Source: Pelagomonas calceolata
Lineage: Eukaryota; Sar; Pelagophyceae; Pelagomonadales; Pelagomonadaceae
Length of the DNA stretch: 64,000 nucleotides
Reading direction: 5' to 3'
Assembly (NCBI GenBank): GCA_918797485.1
Contig: CAKKNE010000003.1
Location: 930,001 to 994,000 of the forward strand
Below the pieces are notes generated by a model. The model worked only from the letters and a program-made list of their open reading frames with translations. It was not told the origin of the DNA and did not search any database. Position 1 is the stretch's first letter; every line of letters begins with the position of its first letter. The position numbers and the translations under genes were made by a program. Positions 7,921 through 18,989 of this stretch are shown piece by piece.

Positions 7921-10428
7921 ATGCCGCGTCGGCTGCTGCTCCTCACAGTTCAAACCACTGCTCTGCTCCACTCCCGAACGCCGGCGCTGCGGCGTACGAT
8001 ACGTCACGCCAGCGAAGAAGAACCTTCGCTCGCGCGGGAGCTGTCCCAGTCCGCCGTCGCCCTCGCCGCCGGCATCGACGGTCCTTTGAAGAAATACGAC
8101 CCGATCCGGAACGCGGCTTTGAAGAAGATACGCACGCGCTTCACTCCAAATGAATTGGCGGACGTCGTGAATGCCTACGCCGAGGCGGGCGTCAAGGCGC
8201 CCGATCTGTTCGAGACCGTCGCAAGCGCTCTACGGGAGCGTCTGTCGTCCTTTACTGCGGACGACGCCTGCGACGTGGCCTTCGCGTTAAGTAGAGCGAG
8301 GTGCGTCTCCGACGAGTTGTTAAATGACGTCTCTGCTCATGCGAACACGACAGCAACGTCGGCGGAGGCATTGGCGCGGCTGTGCTACGCGTTCGCGCGG
8401 AAAGGTATCAAAAGAGGTGAAGGCGCCTCAACAGCTGCGCGTAATGCGAGACAAGCCGTCATCAATGGTGGCACTCTATCACTGGATGCCTTGTCGCGGT
8501 GCTGCTGGGCTTCTGCCGCTCTCGAGGGCGAGGACGCCTCAGTACTATTTAATGAATGTACGAAGCGCGTCGCCCAACGCGCGAACGACTTCACGGGCAA
8601 GCAACTCGTGACCATCGCCTTCGCGGCCTCCAAGAAACGCACCGTCGACTCTGTACTTTTTGATGCGATAGCAGATGGCATCGCGGCCAAGACGGACGAA
8701 CTGAACCCGCAGGGGCTGTCGAACGCGGCCTTCGCCTACGCCACCGTGCGAAGAAGGGACCCCATCCTGTTTGCGGCCGTGGCGCGAGAAGCGCCTTCGA
8801 AATTGAAGAGCTTTGAACCTAGACATTCCGCGTCGCTGGCGTGGTCTTTTTCTAAAGCTGGTTTCAGGGCGCCGCAGCTGTACGACGCCCTTGCGCTGTC
8901 TTGCGCTTCTAGATTAAACGACTTCGACGCGAAGCAGATCAGTACGTTAGCGTGGGCCTACGCGCGGGCCGGCCGCTTGGACAGGGAGCCCCTACGGACA
9001 GCTCTCGTACAACAAGTCAACGAGCGGTGTATCTCACGCAGTTTCTCGGCGCAGTCTTTATCAAATATAGCGTGGTCGTTCGCGAAGCCGGAGCACAACG
9101 CGGCGCGCTGCGAGGACGTCCTTGATTCAGTAGCGGCGGCTGCTATGGAGCTTGGGCTTTCCGAGTTCACGGACCAGGGTCTGGCGAACCTGGCGTGGTC
9201 CTGCGCGCGGACGCCGCGGCGGGGCCCCGAGGCTGAACGGTTAGTTTCAAAAGTGACGCAAGCCTCATCTACGAGGTTGCACGAGTTCGGGCCCCAGGCT
9301 TGTGCCAATTTACTGTGGGCCGCGGCGACCTGCGATGCGGCCCAAGACTTGGATGTCTCTGCCGTCTCCTCATCTCTGGAAAGAAACGTCCCAAAGATGA
9401 CGGCCCAGCAGATCTCGATGGTCTGCTGGGCGGGGGCTGTCGCGGGCATCCAGCCTGATCCTCCTGCCTTAAGTGCGTTGTGGAGGACGGCGCGCTCTAG
9501 ACTAGATGAGTTCGGGCCGCGGGCGTTTTCTAACGTGGCCTGGTCGCTCGCGAAATCAACAGAGACGGATGACGAAGAGCGGAATGCTCTGTTGGACGCT
9601 TTGGCCGACGCTCTTGCGGATCGGAAACGGGTTGGGGCTCTCAGTGCACAAGCATTGGCCAATATAGCTTGGTCCTACAAGGGTCGGTACCAACCTGCCT
9701 TATATGAGTCTCTGGTCCGAGCTGGCTTGCGACGCATCCCGGACCAGGCGCCGCAAGAACTCGCCTCGACGGCCTATTCCTACGCTTCGGCCGGTGTCGA
9801 TGCTCCCTTGTTGTATGAGGCTGTGGCGCGTGCGGCAGCAAGGAAGATCGGTTCCTTTGGTTCAGTAGATTTACATATCATCGCGTGGTCTTTTTGTGTT
9901 GCTGGCGCTTTAGATGCGAGATTATTCGGCGCCATTGCCGGTGTTCTACCTTCTTATTTAGATGATCTATCCATGGAAGGCCGGGCGCAGCTCTACCAGG
10001 TCTACCTCTACCTGTCTCGAGAATTACCTGATTCGTTGCTGGTGCCCGTGCTCGGGGAGCACTCTCAACAGTTGAAGGAGGCCTTCGTTTCCCAAGATGT
10101 CGAGCCGTCGCAGACGCAAAACGAAGTTTCTCGCGTGTTGACAGGTTTAGGCTGGAATCACGACGAGGAGCACCGCACCGACGAAGGTTTGTCCTTGGAC
10201 ATGGCTAGACCATCGATGAAGGTCGCGGTCGAGTTCGACGGCCCCACCCACTACTTACTGGGCGGCGCCACTGGTTCTATACAATGCAACGGCGCGACGG
10301 CGTTCAAAAGAAGGCTTCTGAAGATACTAGGCTGGGAGGTCATCAGTATCCCCTACTTCGAGTGGAACGAGGTCCGCTCCTCCAAAGAGACGCGGGAGGC
10401 CTACCTCAAGACGAAATTAGCACTGTAA
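7921..10428 (+). CDS. RAP-domain organellar RNA-binding repeat protein
   Basis: 835 residues from ATG 7921. The N-terminus MPRRLLLLTVQTTALLHSRT is a plausible organelle presequence. The body consists of about 15 helical repeats with the recurring core SNIAWSFAK / ANLAWSCAR / ASLAWSFSK, spaced 35-45 residues apart, as in FASTK- and OPR-like proteins. The last ~75 residues form a RAP domain (MKVAVEFDGPTHYLLGG, then KRRLLKILGWEVISIPYFEW). RAP proteins bind mitochondrial or plastid RNA and act in processing, stability or translation. Organelle and target RNA are unknown. It is divergent from the SpoU gene; that spacer has no clear CTAG palindrome. Confidence 0.85.
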   Translation: MPRRLLLLTVQTTALLHSRTPALRRTIRHASEEEPSLARELSQSAVALAAGIDGPLKKYDPIRNAALKKIRTRFTPNELADVVNAYAEAGVKAPDLFETVASALRERLSSFTADDACDVAFALSRARCVSDELLNDVSAHANTTATSAEALARLCYAFARKGIKRGEGASTAARNARQAVINGGTLSLDALSRCCWASAALEGEDASVLFNECTKRVAQRANDFTGKQLVTIAFAASKKRTVDSVLFDAIADGIAAKTDELNPQGLSNAAFAYATVRRRDPILFAAVAREAPSKLKSFEPRHSASLAWSFSKAGFRAPQLYDALALSCASRLNDFDAKQISTLAWAYARAGRLDREPLRTALVQQVNERCISRSFSAQSLSNIAWSFAKPEHNAARCEDVLDSVAAAAMELGLSEFTDQGLANLAWSCARTPRRGPEAERLVSKVTQASSTRLHEFGPQACANLLWAAATCDAAQDLDVSAVSSSLERNVPKMTAQQISMVCWAGAVAGIQPDPPALSALWRTARSRLDEFGPRAFSNVAWSLAKSTETDDEERNALLDALADALADRKRVGALSAQALANIAWSYKGRYQPALYESLVRAGLRRIPDQAPQELASTAYSYASAGVDAPLLYEAVARAAARKIGSFGSVDLHIIAWSFCVAGALDARLFGAIAGVLPSYLDDLSMEGRAQLYQVYLYLSRELPDSLLVPVLGEHSQQLKEAFVSQDVEPSQTQNEVSRVLTGLGWNHDEEHRTDEGLSLDMARPSMKVAVEFDGPTHYLLGGATGSIQCNGATAFKRRLLKILGWEVISIPYFEWNEVRSSKETREAYLKTKLAL

Positions 10429-10444
10429 TATATTGTTGTCATTA

Positions 10445-13400
10445 CTACATAAACTCGCGCCAGTTCTCTTCGTTACGTAAGAAGCCGTTCTCCTCTCTGA
10501 ACGCGTGCCATTTCCCCCCGGCTTCTGCTACGCGCTGGCGCATGAGTTCACGATCAACGCGCGCTTGTTCTGCCTTCGCCTTGGCCTCGGCGCGCTGGCG
10601 CTCGAGCTCGGCCTTCTGCTCGGCGATTCGCTCCGCGCGGCTCTTGCCGCTCCGGCGACTGCCCAGGCTCCCTCGCGAGCCCAGGCTCCCTCGGCTGCCC
10701 ATGGTCTGTCGGCTGCCCACGGTTTCTCCGCCCACGGTTCCTCCGCCCTCGACCCACATCTCATCCTCCTCGTAGTCACTGTAAATATCGTCGGGAAAGT
10801 CGTACGAGAAGCCGCGCGTGCTGTTGTGTTGTTTCAACAAGGTCCTCGGCGTGAGTTCATCGTCGTAGGCCCCGGTCGCCGCGAAGAGCCGGTCCCACGA
10901 TGTTTTACCGGGCGGCGGCGGCGGCGCTTCGGCCGCGGGCGCCGGCGCCGGCGCCGGTGGTTCGGCTTCCGACGCAGTCTTCGCTTGGGACAGGCGCCAC
11001 ACCAGCCCTTTCTTCGCCAGCTGCGCGTTATGTTTCTTCAATAGTGATCGAGGGGACTCATCTCTCACAGTTTGACCGGCCGCCGCGAAGAAGTCGGCCC
11101 CGAAGCCCTTCCGTCCTGACATCGCCGCGAGGCGCTCGCCCGGTTTACGTGAAGGCGCCGGCGCCGGCGCCGGCGCCAACGCTTCAATGTCGTCGGGCAC
11201 GGCCTCTTCGAGCAGAGGTAGCGTCGGAATCGACGACCCCGGGCCAGATACAGGCAGCTCCCTTTGAAACAACCGGTCGATGGCCTGGACGCCATTTAAC
11301 GCTTGGAAATCATAGCCATCCACGTGGGCGTCTACTAACTGTTTATCGGAAGCATGTGGCGACGTCGACGCCAACGCGACGTTGGCCGCCTCCGTGTCGT
11401 CATCTAACGCTCGTAGCAGCAACCCGCCCGGCGAATCCTTCGAGCTTTCGTACCAAGGTCTAACACCATGGATACTCTCTTGCAGTCTCGTCCAGAACTC
11501 CAGGAACTGGTCCCCATCGAGACATCTTGATAAAATAATCTCAGAATCGCGATACCGGGCCCGTTCGCCCCACCTACTGACAGCATCAATCCGTTCCTCG
11601 ATCTCGACCTCACGAGCCATCTCGCAGAAATTCTCGGCGATGGCGCCTCTTCTCGTAAACCAGAACTGGGACCCGTACGCCTCGGCCACGGCGCAGAACG
11701 TGCCTCGTGAAAAGTCCACATACCCTATCTTCGTATCCGTATCGTCGTCATCCGACAGGTCGCCCTCGAATGCTCTAGCCTTCCATTGCTTTCGTTGTAA
11801 CATATCTAGTGAATCCAGATCGCCGCCTCGCTCGAGGAAATTCTTTCTTTTCTCTTCTATTTCTCGTAAAGCGTACGACGTGTTCTGGTTCAGCTCCAGT
11901 GATTTCTGCAAGCGCTTCACCTCGATGACGCCGGGCGGGAGCCACGGTTCTACTCGCGTCGAGACCGCTAGTTTCCCGTCTTTACGACGAGCATATTTCG
12001 CGAACAGTCTTTTACATTTTTTGAGCTCTGTAGAAGTGAGTGGTTCCAATTTCCAGTCGTTCCGCAACTCCTGCGCGGCGTTGCGCAAGGCCCAGTTGCA
12101 CAAGGATACGGAGCCCATCGCATCTATTAACCCTTGGTATTCTATGGCTTTGTATAGGATCTCCTGGGGCAATCGAGCTAAGGCACCAGCTCTTCGAATA
12201 ATACACCCTTGCAAGGCCCCGCAAGGCCCCCACTTCGTACTGCCTCGGCAGACCACACCTAGTCGCGGCGGCCTTGCGAGTCCAGTCACGTCCTCGCCCT
12301 CACCCCAAAACGTCACGATGGGGGCGGCTCCACCGATCGCACCCGCAACACAAACGTCGTTGTCCTTCGCGAGACGAGGGTCAAACGAGTCATCACACCC
12401 CTTTAAGGGCGGTGGCGGCAGGGGCGGCACCGGTTCCGCCCGTAATATGATCACGCAAGTAACTTTGTACGACGGCGCTCCCAGTACGACAGCTCGCCCG
12501 GGAATCTTCTTCCTTTGTTCTATTGCTGCCCTTACATCACCACCTACCGCCTCGGTCCAGTCGACATCATCCTTGACGTCCCCTACTACTAAATCTCCGT
12601 CGCGCGAGAACGCCACGGATCCGGGCTCCTTCAGTACGATCCCGTTCGACGCCTTGACTTCCTGGGCGTAGCGGTAGTTCGCTCTCCATAGAGCGAAGCG
12701 CTTGCAGGCGTACTGGAAGAGGGCTATTCGGTTATTCCCGGTGTCAGCGACGGCGATGGTCCTGTAAGGCCTAGCCCCCCAGGGATCGCCCCGCAACGGA
12801 TAGGACAGGTTGTGTTGTCTGCACAGCACTTCGAGGATCTCATCCAAGTCCACGACTTCCAACAGATAATCACCGTTGGCATCAATATTAGGAGGTCTTT
12901 CACCTGGTTGTGCCCTAGCTTTGTAGTATAACAAAGCTAGTTTGCCGTTGACCATGGACCGGAACGGTCCATCGACCCATTTGTGGGGGTTTACCGGTAA
13001 TATCGAATGCTGTAAGATCGTGTCGCCTTCCGGGCTCTTGTGACACAACACCAATTCCACTGTACGACGTTCTTCTACCCTAATACGCCACGCGCCCGGT
13101 TTCAAACTCATCAAGATGTCATTCGCCTCCTTCCTAGACATACTTCCAAGGTACCAGAACGGCGCGTCGCGCTCCCAGGCCCTTTTACACCGGCCCCGCT
13201 CCGAGAGACCCATCTTCCTCAACCCAACAGGCTGGTGGCGGACAGCGACGTCGTTCGGCTTGTTGAGGAGCCAGGGGCCCGTGACCTGTGTGTGTGTCAA
13301 ATCGTTGCGTCGCCCTCCACGCCATCGACGCTCGCGTCGACCTCCACGCCATCGACGCGATTGATTCCCACACGGCCAGCCACGGGCTTCTCCGGCGACG

Positions 13401-14385
13401 CCTTGGATTTCGTGGGCGACCCCGCCGTCGTCTCGTCGTCAGAATCTTCTTCCGAATCTTCTTCCGAAGAACCTGGTTCCCCATAATCCGCGATCTCCTG
13501 CAGGCGCGCGAGCTCCTTCCGTTCTTGTTCCGCTTCTGCCGCCGCCGCCGCCTTTTTCCTCTCAGCTTCCTCGGCCGCGTCTTGAGCTTTCTGCTCGTCG
13601 CTCCGGTCGTCGTGCTTCACGACGTAGCCTCGCTGGTACGGTTCTTGTGTGTTGAGAGTGAAGGCCTCGTTGTATGATGGTGCTGATAGTATGTCCACAA
13701 ATTCTTGCTTCTCTACACATCCCGTAAAGTCGCGACTAGAGAGACGGGCGGCCCGTTTGAGCTGCGCCAGGGACATGGTCGAGTAGTCCTCGGCTTCCTT
13801 TGTGGACATGCTAGGTAGATCAAAAACTTGGATGCGGTTGTTGCCCCAATCGGAAACATAGACCTGATCATCACTATCCCAGGCGCAGCCTCGCGGTAGA
13901 CAGAGCTCGTAGGGCTCGTGGCCGCTCTCCATCCTTCCTAATGTGTCTTTGTAAATCCAGTTATCGTTTTTACGTTCAAATAGGAAACAGGCGTGATGGC
14001 CCGCGTCCGAGACGCAGCACCTCTCGGGCATCTTCGCGGTTAAATGGGCTCGTGAACCGTACTTGCCCTTGGCCTTGGCGAACAGATCCAGTTCTTGCAC
14101 TTCTTCTTTGGGTTCTTTGTTTGGATCTTCTCTTAGTTGTCTGAGGCAGACAGCTGAAGGTTCATGGAAGGTATGTTCTTCGGGCAAGTCGTGGCCGAAG
14201 GTCTCGTCTAACTCATCGTTCAGGCCGCTCAAATCGACTAATCGGCCTATCTTATCTTTACCGACGACCGCGACGACGCCGCTGCCGTCGTCGGCGGCGC
14301 CCGCGGCGTTCGAGACGCATCTGACGGGGTCGGCTACGACATTTGCGGGCGCCGAGGCCACGCCGCGCCAGTCCCGCGCGAACAT
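10445..14385 (-). CDS. Large NHL-repeat and SH2-like domain protein, two exons
   Basis: Two in-frame exons, 13372..14385 and 10445..13285, join in phase 0 across an 86-bp introner-type intron to give about 1,284 residues. Exon 1 has NHL-type strands (CAWDSDDQVYVSDWGNNRIQ) and a SAP-like helix pair near MSLAQLKRAARLSSRD. Exon 2 begins with an SH2-like module (FWYLGSMSRKEANDILMSL, then GAWRIRVEERRTVELVLCH). Another NHL repeat follows (RTIAVADTGNNRIALF). The middle is mixed and unassigned; the C-terminus is disordered, with Pro/Ala runs, GSRGSLGSRGSLGSR repeats and a charged helix. NHL propellers bind protein or RNA and SH2 binds phosphotyrosine, so a scaffold role is inferred. The join is supported by frame and splice phase, not by a transcript. 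Confidence 0.7.
13286..13371 (-). mobile_element. Introner-type intron A (degenerate inverted ends)
   Basis: Intron of the NHL/SH2 gene. On the coding strand it starts GTGGGAATCAATCG and ends TTTGACACACACACAG, an eroded version of the inverted ends seen in elements B-F. The interior has two GCGTCGATGGCGTGGAGG units. No clear target duplication remains. Confidence 0.6.
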
Positions 14386-14569
14386 GGTCTCTCCTTGCTG
14401 CCGCGTCGATCGCGTCTGAGGCTGCCCTTTGTGGAACTAGCCTATGTGTCGATGGCGTCACGTGCTGGGCATCGCTCTATGGGCTGCCTCGGGGGGACTG
14501 CAGGCTGCCCGAGAACACGCCTAGCCTAGCCTAGCCTCGCTTAACCAAAACGCCGAGCACAGCGCTCTT

Positions 14570-14593
14570 GCTAGTGTGTTACAGGCCGCTAGC
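14570..14593 (+). promoter_or_regulatory. Copy 4 of the dispersed CTAG palindrome
   Basis: Reads GCTAGTGTGTTACAG then GCCGCTAGC. It lies in the divergent spacer between the NHL/SH2 gene and the Mpv17-family gene. About 30 bp upstream is a short CCTAG tandem run (14520-14538). Confidence 0.6.
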
Positions 14594-14764
14594 TACGCGC
14601 AGCGCTTCTCCTTTTGGCAGGCCTGTCGCAGCGCATAGCTCATATCAGTAGCCCAGAAGATTTGCTACAGCCATTTTGACAGCATGCCTAAGCGCTCCTG
14701 GCTTCCTCGGACCAGCACTGCGCCGGCGCCTCGCATACAGGACACTGCTCTGAAGGCATAAAAG

Positions 14765-15259
14765 ATGACAGCGCGACGCAAAGCGCTGGAGCTGGGCCGC
14801 AACATCGCCGTGGGAGGTACGCTGTGCACGGTTGGTGACGGCGCCGCACAGTACGCCTTCACCGACACGTTTGATGGGAGGCGCCTCGGGGCGATGATGA
14901 GCTACGGCAGCTGGTCGGCGATTATTTATCACTACTGGTACGCGTTTCTCGCGCGGCGGCTCCCGCCGAGCGCCTACGTGCAGAAGGCGGCGCTCGACTG
15001 TTTCGTGGTGACGCCGGGCTTCGAGATCCCGGCGCTCATGACCTGGACCGGTATCTTAGGGCGGCGACAGACGCTCGACGAGGCCCTATCCCAACTCCGG
15101 CGGGACTTCCCGACGGCGCTCGCGGTCGACGTCGCCATGTGGGGGCCCGCGTCGCTCGTCATGTTCCGCTACGTGCCCCTGCGCTTCCAGGTGCCGTACA
15201 TGTACGGCTTCGGCGCGTGCTGGGACTTTATCATGTCCTGGATCGCGTTCGATAAGTAA
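14765..15259 (+). CDS. Mpv17/PMP22-family membrane protein
   Basis: 164 residues from ATG 14765. Family landmarks are GDGAAQY near residue 24, IIYHYWYAFLARRLP near 55, KAALDCFVVTPGFEIPALM near 75, and the C-terminal VMFRYVPLRFQVPYMYGF then CWDFIMSWIA. There are four short hydrophobic segments. Family members sit in the inner mitochondrial or peroxisomal membrane and affect metabolite passage and mtDNA maintenance. The usual WN...NF box is replaced by WGPASLVMFRYVPL, so it is a divergent member. Location cannot be settled from sequence. Confidence 0.85.
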   Translation: MTARRKALELGRNIAVGGTLCTVGDGAAQYAFTDTFDGRRLGAMMSYGSWSAIIYHYWYAFLARRLPPSAYVQKAALDCFVVTPGFEIPALMTWTGILGRRQTLDEALSQLRRDFPTALAVDVAMWGPASLVMFRYVPLRFQVPYMYGFGACWDFIMSWIAFDK

Positions 15260-15271
15260 CTTGTTGTGAAC

Positions 15272-16602
15272 TTAGAACGCGCTAGGCTTCATATCAATGG
15301 GCGTGCAAGACGCGTCGTCCTGATAAATGAGGTCGAAGGGCGCACCATTGGCATCCAGGGACCTCCTCCCCGCTTCCAAAATAGCCGTCGCGCCGGCCGT
15401 CGACGCCATCGTCGGCAGGTCCCGGTCGCACCTGTCGAGAGTTAACTCACCAGAATTCACCGACGTAGCCGCATCCACGAAAGCCTCAAACGAGACATAA
15501 CCGTAGCAGGCCTGGCCGACGAATTTGCCGTCGGACGGCGTCGGCTTCCAGAAGAGCGGGTTCACGCTCCCATATCCACCGGAATCGGTACATACCGTAT
15601 ATCCCCTATGGGCCTGGTCGACGGTCACTTCCCCAGACTGGCCCATGTAGAACCACCGCTGTTGGCTGTGGACGTCGGCCTTGGGCGCGACCCAGCTCGA
15701 CGTGTACAACGCGTGGCCGAGGGCGTTCGTGGCTAGCGTGCGCCACTGGACGCTCAAGGTGATCGTGTCCTCGCAGGGCCGGCCTAATTTTGCTTGGGCG
15801 ACACCTGTTGACGATAGGGCTACCACTCGTTCCGGTCGCGCGTTCCCGGAACAGCACCACTCGTGGAAGTCGACGTGGTGCGAGTTTAGATAATAAGAAA
15901 TGTCCGAAGACTTGCCGGCCCAGGCCTGCGTCGTTTTTTTGTCTCGCGCGCGCCCCGACGCCGTCGACGCGACGCGCGGAACCGGACGCCGCATCATACC
16001 TTGAACGTCTCGAGCTGGTGCTTCGGCTGCGACATATAAGCCTGGAAGAAGCTAAACGCGCCGAGCTGCTGGATCCGGTCGCGCGCGTCCCGATATATCG
16101 GATCGTACCTTTTATGGACCTCGATGCAGCATAACACCCCCTGCTCTTTCGCCAATGCTGCGAGTTTATTATGTTCCTCTAAAGTTTTGACGGGAGGCTT
16201 CGTTATCATGACATGAATGCCGTTTTTGATGCAGTGCTCCGCAATCTGGAAGTGGGTGTCGTCGGGCGTGAAGATGATGGCGCAGTCGCCCTTCTTTAGC
16301 GTACTGATGGCTCCTTTGTAGGCCTCGCGGTCTACCACGTCGTCGGCGGGGAACGTCTTTACTACACCGGGATCGATGCCTTCATACGCTCCAAGCATCT
16401 TCCGCATGTGTTCTCGAATCTGCGGGAGCTTCGGGCCGCTCGTGCCGCACATCGCTAGGTTATTTATTTTGTTGCGGCGTTTCAGATCCAACATGACCAA
16501 CGCGACGACGCCCGTCGACTTGTCACTATCGGAAGCTTTGCCGACCCAGCCCGTCGTGTACTCACCCGTGCCGAGCATCAGTACGTTTGGTTTTTGTGCC
16601 AT
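15272..16602 (-). CDS. Gfo/Idh/MocA-family NAD(P)-dependent oxidoreductase, two exons
   Basis: Exons 16000..16602 and 15272..15925 flank a 74-bp GT-AG intron (15926..15999) and join in phase 0 to 418 residues. The N-terminal Rossmann half starts [17 protein letters not shown] and continues to [12 protein letters not shown] and [13 protein letters not shown], with the conserved K-P of the family active site. After the splice, [20 protein letters not shown] starts the C-terminal alpha/beta substrate domain. Family members oxidise or reduce sugars, inositols or related alcohols. The substrate is not evident. No targeting peptide, so cytosolic action is inferred. The 12-bp spacer to the convergent Mpv17-like gene is very short. 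Confidence 0.85.
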
Positions 16603-16884
16603 TTTCTTTTTTTTTGTAGTGCTTGCGGTGCGAAATGCGCTCGCTCGATCGATGCGCAGCAGCTGGCGGCCTTTTGTGTACGATTGGAGCAACGGTGCGC
16701 GCGTGTGCGCACGCTGTCAGCGCGTATTCAACTTGGTGCTCTCAGTATTTTACGCGCTCTGTGCTCGTTTGCGGTGCAAACTGAGCAGTGCGACGAGCGA
16801 TGACAGTGTTTGAGGAGCTTACGCCGTGCTCAGAGCAACCCAGCGTAACTTTTACGCCCGTGGTCTCGTGCTGCTTTGCATGCT

Positions 16885-16908
16885 TCTAGTGTGTTACAGG
16901 CCGCTAGG
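16885..16908 (+). promoter_or_regulatory. Copy 5 of the dispersed CTAG palindrome
   Basis: Reads TCTAGTGTGTTACAG then GCCGCTAGG. It lies in the divergent spacer between the oxidoreductase (start 16602) and the two-TM gene (start 17066). Confidence 0.55.
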
Positions 16909-17065
16909 GCGGATTATCCGGGAGCTCTGGAAGCTTTCGTCGTTTTCCGGAGTTAAGGACTTTGTTTGACGTACATCAAAAGCGGAATAAGGCCGTGAGA
17001 AGAATTAGCGCGCTTGCGCGTTTTCGGAGAGCCCAAATTGATTGGTGCAGCAGGGAGACCGAGCA

Positions 17066-17608
17066 ATGGCAGACGGCCTGTGTCATAGATGGGAAACGGT
17101 GCCGATGGACGTCGAGGGCGGCGCGTTCGTCGTGGTCGAGGGCGTGCAACGCGAATACAAATTGCGGGAGACGTTTTGGCGGCCGTCAGTGCTGTTAGGC
17201 TTAGCGTTGGCCACAGGCGTCATCATCGCGCTGCTGGTCTACCTGCTCCGCACGTACTGGCCCCTCATTTTCATCTGGGCTCCCTTCGTACTCATAGGAA
17301 TTGCGTCCGCCACCGTGACGCGTGTCGAGCGCACCGCGAAGGCGTTCATGATTTCGTCCGGCTTAAATGATGCCTGGCAGCTCGCCATCGCGGACGTCGT
17401 GCGCGCCGGCATCGTGACGGCGGGCCCGGGTCGGAGGTTTCGCATGGAGACGAGCGCCCGGGACAATTGTTATGGTACCAAAAATTACGAGTTCGACCTC
17501 GAGGATGTCGACGCCTTCGTGCAGGAAAACTTCCAGCCGTACGCGATGGCCGTCCCGCTGCCCGGACCCGTCGCCGCCGCGGCGCAGGCCGCGGAGCCCG
17601 TCGTGTAA
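17066..17608 (+). CDS. Hypothetical protein with two membrane segments
   Basis: 180 residues from ATG 17066. Two adjacent hydrophobic segments (VLLGLALATGVIIALLVYLL and PLIFIWAPFVLIGIASA) form a hairpin after a 40-residue polar N-terminus. The C-terminal half is soluble and ends with a Pro/Ala-rich tail. I recognise no family. The topology suggests a small membrane-anchored protein with a C-terminal domain on the same side as the N-terminus. Confidence 0.6.
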   Translation: MADGLCHRWETVPMDVEGGAFVVVEGVQREYKLRETFWRPSVLLGLALATGVIIALLVYLLRTYWPLIFIWAPFVLIGIASATVTRVERTAKAFMISSGLNDAWQLAIADVVRAGIVTAGPGRRFRMETSARDNCYGTKNYEFDLEDVDAFVQENFQPYAMAVPLPGPVAAAAQAAEPVV

Positions 17609-17808
17609 GCTGTTTCTTGTCCGTCGTTTTCGATCGCTCGGGGAGGACTCCTGCGTGGCGTATTCGCTCGGTTGCATGCGCGCTTCAATTTAAGCTCCCG
17701 ATCGGCTCGCTTGCGAGAGGCAGCTCTTGTCCTTTGCAGCGCGCGCCCGTGCTGCCCGCGGAGCCTCCTCCACAGCACCTCTGGGCTGCGTACGACCACA
17801 GGAAATTC

Positions 17809-17866
17809 ACGCCGTCGCCGCGAGGCTGCCTCCCAACCACGCCGTCGCCGCGAGGCTGCCTCCCCA
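17809..17866. repeat. Tandem pair of a 26-bp GC-rich unit
   Basis: The unit ACGCCGTCGCCGCGAGG plus CTGCCTCCC is present twice, separated by AACC, about 35 bp upstream of the coiled-coil gene start. Each unit contains a variant of the dispersed GCCATCGCCGCGA word (GCCGTCGCCGCGA). Confidence 0.6.
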
Positions 17867-17900
17867 TCACCACCAGTAAAAGGCTGCAGCAATCAAAGCC

Positions 17901-18989
17901 ATGTCCAATGAAATCCCCCCGGGCATGCCCCCTCATCCATTGAGAGGGCAGATCACGAACGTCCACGACCTCGCCTACGTGTCGAGCCTGGGAAACATCG
18001 ACCCGGTCGCCGATAGAGCACAGAACGCCGGGCGACGAGCCGCGAAACAAAAGCGACCGGAGGGCATGCAACCTACCAACATAAAAAAACTCGCCGCGGG
18101 CATCAAAGGAGAAGATGGGGAAAAGATCGACGAGGCCCAGAAGGCCGCGATCGTGAAGGCCATGGAGCAGATCGAGGCGCAGCAGATGGCCGCGTTCTTC
18201 CGGAGGGACGCTTGTTCTTTGAGGATCGCGAAGATCAGCGAAAAATTGAAGGACAAGAACACGGAACTAAGTGCCATCGAGCGCGACATGAGTCAGATGG
18301 AGGCTCGAGTCAATGCTATTAAAAAAGAAGTGAAAAAATCAGTACAGGCTCGGGAGAAGGAGGCCGAGGAGCTGGAGGTCATGCGCAGCGAGAACGAGAA
18401 CATCAAGAATGTAGCTTTAACTGATCTGGAGTTGAAGGCGAAGAACCTCAGGCAAGATGTGAAAGATATTGATCGAGCCATAAAAGCCGCGATCTGGAGT
18501 GCTGGTTCGAGTGATGGGTTTACTCAGATAGGTGTGGGTGCAGATACTCCACTACCAGAAATAGAACCGGTGGAGCCCATCATCATCCGGCCGAAGAAGG
18601 TTGTGGAAGATACTGGTAGTCTTGTTGGTTCCATCAGGGGAAGGCCTACCTCGCGAGCGCCTACGGCCGAGTCCTTCAGTGTCAAGAAGTACGAGATGAA
18701 CGCGTCCATGGGGTTGAAGGATCCTTCCGAGTTGTCTTATAAACAAGCGGCGCCGCTGGATATCCTGCGGGCGCATTCCACTGGAAGTACGAGAGGTACG
18801 GACGTGTTCGGCTCGCTCATAGCTAGGGAGTCGGATCTCATCGCGGCGGGCCAGCGGTCCGTGCTGGGCGAGGCGCTGCCGCCGGAGACGCTGCGGTCGT
18901 TGGTGCGGTCGCCGATTCCGCGGCGGCGGACGGCTTCTTCCGCGGGTACGACGCGGCCACGTTCGAGATTGGCGTCGCAGCGGCTCTAA
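17901..18989 (+). CDS. Hypothetical coiled-coil protein
   Basis: 362 residues. Residues ~65-200 are a continuous coiled coil rich in Glu/Lys/Ala heptads (IEAQQMAAFFRRDACSLR to LKAKNLRQDVKDIDRAIKAA). The flanks are disordered, with basic Ser/Arg/Thr-rich C-terminal sequence. No enzyme domain or targeting signal is visible. The next gene is centrin, but they converge and there is no evidence of shared function. A cytoskeletal or axonemal role would be a guess. Confidence 0.65.
   Translation: MSNEIPPGMPPHPLRGQITNVHDLAYVSSLGNIDPVADRAQNAGRRAAKQKRPEGMQPTNIKKLAAGIKGEDGEKIDEAQKAAIVKAMEQIEAQQMAAFFRRDACSLRIAKISEKLKDKNTELSAIERDMSQMEARVNAIKKEVKKSVQAREKEAEELEVMRSENENIKNVALTDLELKAKNLRQDVKDIDRAIKAAIWSAGSSDGFTQIGVGADTPLPEIEPVEPIIIRPKKVVEDTGSLVGSIRGRPTSRAPTAESFSVKKYEMNASMGLKDPSELSYKQAAPLDILRAHSTGSTRGTDVFGSLIARESDLIAAGQRSVLGEALPPETLRSLVRSPIPRRRTASSAGTTRPRSRLASQRL

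Noticed and set aside
11382-12671. + strand ORF of 429 codons
   Set aside because: Antisense to the NHL/SH2 coding sequence; Ser/Pro-rich shadow translation without domains.
14520-14538. CCTAG tandem run as a telomere-like repeat
   Set aside because: Only four short units beside a CTAG palindrome; far too short and internal to a gene-rich region.
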